DNA of 64,000 bases from Oryzias latipes. Its lineage: Eukaryota; Chordata; Actinopteri; Beloniformes; Adrianichthyidae. Shown piece after piece: positions 57,140 through 64,000 of this stretch; the stretch's first letter is position 1; each line of letters begins with the position of its first letter. The DNA is taken from positions 24,952,299-25,016,298 of the forward strand of contig NC_019875.2 of NCBI RefSeq assembly GCF_002234675.1, in the 5' to 3' direction. The notes below the pieces were generated by a model. It saw nothing but the letters and a program-made list of their open reading frames with translations, made no database searches and had not been told where the DNA came from. Made by a program: the position numbers and the translations under genes.

Positions 57140-59934
57140 AGCGGCTGTCTCCAAAACTCTTCAAGCTGCGATTTCTTACGACTGGCTGACCCTGAGAGGG
57201 GAGCAAAAGAGGAGCACAAGGGAGTCAAGGAGGGAGAAAGGTAGGCAGCCCAGGGGGTGAGGGGAGGGGTGGGACTAGGCCTGAGCCGGGCATCATCCGT
57301 AAACTTTATTGACTTCCTGTTGACACTTTGGCTTTAGCACTTAAAAAAGAAGGGATCAATCCATAAAAAGAAAGACAAATCGATGTTTTTCTTAATCCAT
57401 CAATCCGACTGAGTCACAGCTTTAGCAAAGATTCCCAGACCTTCCTCTCTAGTCACTTCCTGCAGGTCTTCGGGGAGGAGACATGTTCTAACACAGGAGT
57501 GTCCAACCCTGGTTACTCGAAATCAACCAGCTTTTCTCTCCCTCCTCGCTGCAGATGAACTGATTCATATGTTTCAACCTTCTGATCGACCGAACACACC
57601 TGATCCAGGTTAGCAGCAGGAACAAGCACAAGGAGGGCTGGAAAACAGGCCGTGTGGTGGATCTCAAGAACCATCCAGGTAGATCTTGAAGTCCAAGGTT
57701 GGGTAGCCCCTTCTGGCACTTGGGCCTTACCACACTTCTTGAGCCTCCTTAACTGTGTCAGCCATGTGTTTAATGTCATTTCCATGCTAGAAAATCACCC
57801 ACAGCTCAGTTTCAATGGTCTGGCTGATAGAACAGCTTATGGGCTCATCCGTCATCCTTGAGCATAGTGAGTTCAGTATAACCGTCAGACTAAAACAGGG
57901 GTTTGATGTTCTTGGGTTGCAGGTTCCATTCCCATTTCTTTAAAAAACATTCACACAGATATTCATCGAGACGTCAGACGAGCCAGTCCATCTGCTTTCT
58001 TGAGACCTTGCAAAGATTTCAAACTTTGTGTTTAGACATTTAAGATATTTGACCAGTTTCAACTTCTCTTTGCTCCACACCTTTCCAAGCTTTTCTCAAC
58101 ATCAGCACAGTTCAGATTTTCTGTCTCATTAAAAGGATCTAGAAATAAGGACATTATTAAAATGAGTAGAAATCCTTTTGCTCCATAAACTTCACAATAG
58201 AAAAACGATTTAAGAATTTAAAAAACAAAACTGCGCTTTAACCGATGGTTCAATTTTAAGGATTTTACTTTAAAGTTGAATAAATGTTAAGTTCCATGTC
58301 ATTATTTTGAGAGGAAAAATTTAGATTTATTGTTTTAGATTTTATGAGGGTTTATTAAGATGCCTCAACTTGTCCAGAGATCAAATATTCATTTTTTTAG
58401 ATTTCATTTTCCTCCAAAACGAGTCATTTCCCCTTTTAACACTAGTTTTTTGTCATTGTAATCCAAATAAATCACAGTTAGATACATAAAACCTCAAAGA
58501 CTTCAAACCACTTCACGAGATCTAGTAAAGAGAAAAGCAATTTTTAGTCTGTCTAATATTTAATTTGAAGTCATTCTAATCCTTGCTTGTGTTGTGGAAC
58601 TCCTTTTCTAGCTTTTGATATAAGATGTCTTGTTAAGTAAAAGTTAATTGCTGCAAGGACAGATTATTTTAATACTTTCTAGGGATTTTCTTTTTAAGGT
58701 TTGTGTTCTTTTCCCATATTTTGGGGTTCCTCTTTTTTAAATTGTCAAAATCAGCAAAGCTTTGTGAAATATCCGTAAATAAATAAACTATGGACATAAA
58801 CTATGTGGAATATTGATTAAAAATGCATCATCGGCTACACAAAAATGAATTCAAACACCAAATATGAAAAAATAAATATTAGGGGTTAAATAAAAGAGGA
58901 GCTAACCTGAATCTTCCATGAGGACTTTTGTTAGTGGATTTGATAGAGAAGCTAAAGTAGTAGATCACTTTTCTGAAACTCTTTCTAGAAAGTTCAGATC
59001 TGCATTTCAGTGAGAATCTTTGATGCAATTGGGGTAAACCGAGGATTTAAACCAAAAAACAAAACAGTTTTATAACAAAATAAGGTTCTCAAAGCTAAAT
59101 TTGGCCCAAAAATATATCCATCTTTTTTATTAGACAGTGTAAAAACACTCAAAAAGGTGGTCAAATGTGGGAACATGTATGTAGCACCTTGCAGAAACTA
59201 GTGTTACCCTGAGCGAGGCGGCGACCACACATGTTCCAGTGCATTTAACACTCATGCAGTTTCCAGGTACAGATGTGAACAGCCCACACAGAAGACTGTT
59301 TTATTATTATTATTATTATTCCATACTGCAATAAAAAAGTATGACTCCAGCAGATCATTTTCATATATTATAATACAGATGCAGAATTGAAAGTTTAGTC
59401 TTTAAACAGCCTAGTATTTTACAAGAAATAGATAACTAGTTGGAACTCTTGAACATGTCCTTAAAACAGGACATACGTGGGCATGACTCCTTGGGCTTTT
59501 TTTTTCTGTTGTTGCCTCGATTATCCATGAACAAACAGCTGAAGAAGAAAGGAAGGGGTGGGACTTCAAAGTGGGAAAAGGATTTTCAATAAATAAAACT
59601 AAATATTGGATATAATCTCTAGCTTTTACCATGTTGTCCTAATATATCCAGATTTAAAAATGACACTTGAGGTCAATTTTAGATAATACTCTGTCAAATC
59701 TACTAAGACTCTCCAGAAAGATTAAGAGTTTTTGGCTCATTTAGCTGGTTGGATGTCTCCTTCACCTACTGCCTTCTCCTAGAGTTAGGAAGGCCACAGG
59801 GTCGGCCAAACTTTGACAGTGATTGATGGAGACCTGAAGAGGGAAATGTGGGAAAGTGGGAGGGAGGGTTTGGGTAAAACAGCTGCTGTTCAAACTGGAT
59901 ACAGTCAGTGGAATTGTTATTTGGCTGCAGTCCC
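57140..59934. other. snorc promoter side, intergenic DNA and gigyf2 3' UTR
   Basis: The left part is the snorc upstream region, GC-richer and purine-rich at 57,200-57,290. A palindromic MITE lies at 57,495-57,712. The right part must include the gigyf2 3' UTR. A minus-strand AATAAA lies at 59,300-59,305, about 630 bp past the stop, as a candidate poly(A) signal. No other gene seen. Confidence 0.45.
57495..57712. mobile_element. Palindromic MITE, hAT-like
   Basis: The ends AGGAGTGTCCAACCCTGG and CCAAGGTTGGGTAGCC are imperfect inverted repeats. The interior has GAACACACCTGATCCAGG, as in the widespread fish MITE that starts GGGGTGTCCAAACCTGGTCC. This is a diverged copy. Confidence 0.5.
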
Positions 59935-62900
59935 TTAAAAGTCCTCTAAAGTCTCAATTTCTCCCATGTTCAACCTCTCGGATGATGCGTTCACAGAAAA
60001 ACCTAAAACAAACAAAAGGGAGAAAAGACAAAGGGGATTAGAGGAGGAGATTTGTGTGCAGATTGTTCTAGAAGATTTCGGTCTCACCTAAAATGCTGGG
60101 ATCTGCTCGGACCATCTTCTGTTTCTTCTTCTTCTTCCCTGAGGTAACGGTCTCGAAGCGCTGCTGCTGGTCAGCCGTGTGGTTAGACTGGAACAGTGAT
60201 GATGTTCCTCCCCACACAGAATCCTTTGAGAAGTAAAAAAAAAAAGAGGGCCAATAATTGTCTGCAAGCTTTTTTAGAAAGTAAAGTTTGTTGGGGTTCG
60301 CTCACCTGCTGCTGCTTGAGGGCCTGCTGTTGGTTCTGTGCCGGTTTCTGTTGGTTAGTGTTCTGTTTGGCACGGCGCTCCAGGAACTGCTTGGCAAAGT
60401 CCTTGGCCTCGAAGGTGTCTCCAAGGTAGGCCCTGACATAGTCATGCACCTCATATGGAGATTCCACTTCCTTCAAGAAGGATGCAAACGTGGGAACTGG
60501 TAGGGAGACAGATGGAGAACAAATGGGGCTTTGGCTTCCAACACCAAGCAGAAAACCTTTTTTTTATCTCCACGTCATTTACCATCCAGATTGTTCGCCG
60601 TGTTGAGAGTATGCAGAGTCTGCTCACACCACTGCATGAATGTGTCCTGCTGGCTCTTATTGACCCCTTGAAACAACTTGACCAGCTTTTCTTCCTCATC
60701 CACCTTCTTGCTGGCCCGACCACTCAAAGAGTTGCTGCATGAGCACAAAGCAGAAGACAAAACGGGTTTAAAAGCTCCAACGTTTTAATTTTGGGGGGAA
60801 ACCATGTGAGTAAGTGCTGTGAAATATAAACTTTCTCTATTATCTTCATATTTTCCAACATGTTCCAAAATATCTGAGTGTTATGAAACCTTCCATAAAA
60901 GCACAGTGAATGTTTTAGTAAGAATTAAGATGCTTAAAAAGACTTAAAGTCAAAACTGAGCAGATAAAAAATATTACCATTTTTTTTTTTTTGGACATGC
61001 TGGGCAGATTTTGCAATTGATGACATCAAAGACGGAGGAGATTACGGCACAGAGTCTGAGGCTTTACAGAGGATGACCTTTCAGATGATGAAACAAATCT
61101 GGGTTGCTGCTCCCTTTTGGTCAATGTTTTTACGACATCTTGCAGAAAGCCCCATTTTCTAGAACGTTCTCTTTGCAAAACCCAAACCACCAGCAAATAA
61201 TGAATCCAGTCAAATGTTTCAAGTCTTTTTGTGCGCCCCCTGGTGGAGCAGCACGAAGGAGCACAGGCGTTTTCTGGGTGGGAGGAGAAATAAAATGTTT
61301 CCGCCTCTTCACGTCTAGGGATGGGTACCGTTGAGATTTTATTCTGTGCTTTCAAAAACAACAAGAAGCCATTTTTTGCCAAAAAACATTTGGGTGTGAC
61401 AAAGTAGCATCAATGGGTGAAGAAGATGTGCCTTAGATGTCTTTCTGACAGTCTACATCTCTGTTTTCACACACAACGCGGGTTTCACTGGTCATCTCCA
61501 CGTGGAGCATCGCACACGTCACTCTTATCCGTCAGGCCGCTGAATTAGATCCTTTTTCTGTGAAGTCCAGCCAAACCTTTGCTCGCTTCGCTCTTCAGCG
61601 TTTTGACGGAAGCTCGGCGCCCACGCACAGCCCCGCCCATTCTTAAATGAGCCCGCCCACAATCGCTGACAACGATTGGCTAGATGTGTACAGCAAAGCT
61701 GAATAGAATAAAAGCGATTGAAACGTTCGAGAAGAAGCACCAAAATCTTACTGTAGTACAGTATACGTCGGTAACAGTTCCACCCTGGTACTGAGTTTCG
61801 ATATCAACCCCACTAAGGCTTCTGTGTCCCTTTAATACTGGAGCTCCAGTGTTTACATCCCATCCACTACTGTATCTCTACAACCGTTTACACAGTTGAT
61901 GTAATTCCAGCAGATTCTGCAACACTCTACAGCAGTGAAGTGCTTACGTAATCAGCGTAAATCAGCCGGTTCTGTTGCAGAGAAAACTGGCTTTCAGCCA
62001 TTATTCTGCAACACTTTACGTTCGCAAACTGGTCGGTTTTCTCTGCAACAGAATCTGCGTTAGTAAAGTGTAGTTCAAAATCGATATTAAACCCTGCTTT
62101 TCTCCGCCTCAGAATCAGCTGATTCACGTTGATTCCGTAAACAGTCGAGGAGTTACGCTATGTCAAAGAGCGTGCGTCATTTAGGTGTCAAAAGTTTAAC
62201 ACCTCGTGTAGATGGTTTAAGAAACGGACAGCGTCTGCACGGAGTTCACTCTATGCTCACTTTCCAGATCTCACATCCACCATTTCAAGATGAATCAAGT
62301 GTTCTCAACAGTTTTTCTACTTTGCTGCAGTCAACACACACCTGATGTTGGCGTTGCCCTTGTTGTTTTTCTGAGAATTGGCTTTTTTGGTCTGTAGTGG
62401 TTGCTGGGGAGGCGGGACGGCCTCCTTCACAGCCTCGTCCCAGAAACCCATGTTTGAATTGTGGGTGTCCCCCCAGATGCTGCTGGAGTCGGAGCCCCAG
62501 TTGGTGCTGGGATTGACAGACCCCCACACCGAGTTACTCAGTGACACCTGGGGAGGAGATGCAGGAAGGGTCCGTCATCTTCAACATTAAATCTCAAACA
62601 CCTGAACCGTTTGAATGCTTTAAACATCTTCCATTAAGGAACATGAAAAGACTGTTTCAACATTTTGCAGTCAGAGCAGCAATGACAAACTGATTTTTAA
62701 ATAACTTTGCAAAAAGATCAAATGTGAAAATGACTTATGCACGTTTCAAAAGTTTTCAATTCAATTCATGTTTCAACACCATCTTCATCAAATTTGGATT
62801 TTTATAACTAGTGTTTAGTTATGAAAAACAGTTTCACCTTAGTGACAAACTAAAAGATGAAATGCACATAAATCAAACCAGAATTTTTCAGATTAAATAA

Positions 62901-64000
62901 CATCTGGAAACAGTTTCAGATCTGAAATATATATAAGACACCATTTTCAAAGATGAATTAACATGATTTAAAGTTAAGATCAGTTTGACTAATCATTTTT
63001 TAAAGCAATCCTAAAATACAGGATAGAAAACAATCCTTCTGTTGCGCTGATGCTGACGAGAGAGTGCAGGTTTTGTGTTTTCTATTGTGGGAAGCGAGAA
63101 AATGGGGTAACGTGCGTGCGTGCCGCTCACAGCTCTGTTTTGTGGTCGGGTTTGCTGGGTGGAGACGGGGTGCTGTTGGTGTTGGTGCTGCTCCTTCCTC
63201 TGCTTCATCTGCTGGGCCTCCTCCCTCTGAATCTCCAGCAGAGACTTTGTGATGACGGGCTGTTTGGCAGCATTTCCCCAGCTGGACATTTTGGCCTGGG
63301 TCTGCTGGGCCTGCTGCAGGGCCTGCTGCTGCTGCAGCTTCAGGAGCTCCTGCTGCTGCTGCCGCTGCTGCCGCACGGAAAAGGAAACCAATGTGAACAC
63401 GGGGCAGCAGCTGTTCCTCACAAACCATCAGCTAGGAAATGAAAGCTAAAGAAAACAGAGGCATCGACAACTACAAAAGCACCAAATCAGTAAATTTTTT
63501 AGACCAAAGCAGAGTTTTGAATTGTTTTAAAATCCTTTTTAAACGTTTGATTTCTATGTGTTAATGCATTACAACTTTTACATAATTCTTCAATAAACGA
63601 AAAAGAAGTGAATAAACACTTCAAACGCTTTGTGACAAAAGTTCACTGATCTTCTGCCATGTTTTAGGATTTTAGATGGACTGGAGTTAGTGCTTGAAGC
63701 AGAGCAGGAGGTCTGCGGTTTGCTGCTCTTACCTCCTCCCGCGCCTGCCTTTCCCTCTCCTCCTCCAGCTTCTGTATCTCAGCCAGAGACAGAGCATTGT
63801 GGGCCTGATTGATGGTGCTGGCTGACTGCTGCCCCCACTTTGAGGAAGACGGGAGCTGTGGATTGATGGGGACAATGTTTGTGGTCAGCTTGAGGCCCAC
63901 TCAGTGTGGTGCAGACGCTCGCTGGCGGGGCCTTACTTTCATCTGTGCCAGCTGCTGCTGCTGCTGCAGCCTCCTGAGGGCCTCCTGCTGCTGCTGCCTC
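59935..64000 (-). CDS. gigyf2: GRB10-interacting GYF protein 2, C-terminal part (runs off the right edge)
   Basis: GIGYF2 is a cytoplasmic scaffold that pairs with 4EHP to repress translation, including on collided ribosomes and miRNA targets. Only the 3' exons are here, in minus-strand order: 63937-64000 (partial), 63733-63855, 63131-63367, 62342-62547, 60583-60734, 60306-60496, 60088-60223 and 59935-60002. They join in phase to about 391 residues plus stop. Seen in order: Gln-rich coiled coil, [80 protein letters not shown], a Lys run [20 protein letters not shown], and [14 protein letters not shown] at the end. All match human GIGYF2 closely. The GYF domain and the 4EHP-binding motif lie upstream, outside the window. 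Confidence 0.92.
60735..62341 (-). other. gigyf2 intron with inverted repeat
   Basis: A 1.6-kb intron, much longer than its neighbours. It includes GC-richer, repeat-like sequence at about 61,480-62,160 with an 18-bp perfect inverted repeat. No additional gigyf2 exon was recognised. Confidence 0.5.
61970..62053. repeat. Perfect 18-bp inverted repeat with 48-base spacer
   Basis: TTCTGTTGCAGAGAAAAC (61970-61987) is exactly reversed at 62036-62053. Nearby, CTGCAACACT.TAC occurs at about 61,917 and 62,007, so the region is built from repeated and inverted sub-blocks. It may be a fold-back element or MITE core. Confidence 0.65.

Noticed and set aside
3052-61510. Other CACGTG E-boxes scattered through the window (for example 3,052, 14,718, 17,174, 28,818, 37,090, 43,446, 52,324, 61,499)
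   Set aside because: Roughly ten would be expected by chance in 64 kb of this composition, and most lie in introns or repeats without a partner motif.
63050-63449. Leu-rich plus-strand frames opposite gigyf2 exons
   Set aside because: They are the antisense reading of CAG-rich Gln codons; the gigyf2 frame on the minus strand explains the sequence.

Overview
This window is vertebrate nuclear DNA, almost certainly from a ray-finned (teleost) fish. It is AT-rich, its genes are split by GT-AG introns, and non-coding DNA is full of Tc1-like, Tigger-like, piggyBac-like and other short inverted-repeat elements typical of percomorph genomes. The species cannot be named from the sequence. No prokaryotic operon, CRISPR array, phage or tRNA gene was seen.

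Layout. (1) 1-31,750, plus strand: period 2 (per2), a core repressor of the circadian clock. A GC-richer promoter near 1,440-1,895 holds a canonical E-box 15 bases from a D-box, the arrangement described for the light-responsive module of fish per2. A non-coding exon 1 precedes a 7.2-kb intron and 22 coding exons. The joined CDS is 4,311 bases (1,436 residues) and stays in phase at every junction. (2) 35,418-38,466, minus strand: hes6 (her13-type), a bHLH-Orange repressor ending in WRPW, convergent with per2. (3) 42,081-45,338, plus: itm2c, a BRICHOS-domain type II membrane protein. (4) 47,624-49,797, minus: a gpr55-like class A GPCR. (5) 52,711-57,139, minus: snorc, a small cartilage-type single-pass membrane protein. 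(6) 59,935 to the right edge, minus: the 3' part of gigyf2, a translational repression scaffold.

All six genes have human counterparts on 2q37. PER2 and HES6 are close neighbours there, while ITM2C/GPR55 and SNORC/GIGYF2 lie several Mb away, so the window brings together pieces of one ancestral block. The genes do not form a single pathway: per2 and hes6 are transcriptional repressors, while the others act in membrane traffic, lipid signalling, cartilage and mRNA translation.

Non-coding highlights: a 1.6-kb GC-rich, strand-skewed repeat block in per2 intron 2; a near-perfect 39-bp hairpin in itm2c intron 1; an 18-bp perfect inverted repeat in a gigyf2 intron; three copies of a TTAA-flanked MITE around hes6; a 193-bp tandem duplication in a hes6 intron; and relics of Tc1-like, L2-like and hAT-like elements. 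I found no convincing new biological system. The best candidates for follow-up are the per2 E-box/D-box pair with a second intronic D-box, and the hairpin and GC-rich repeats.
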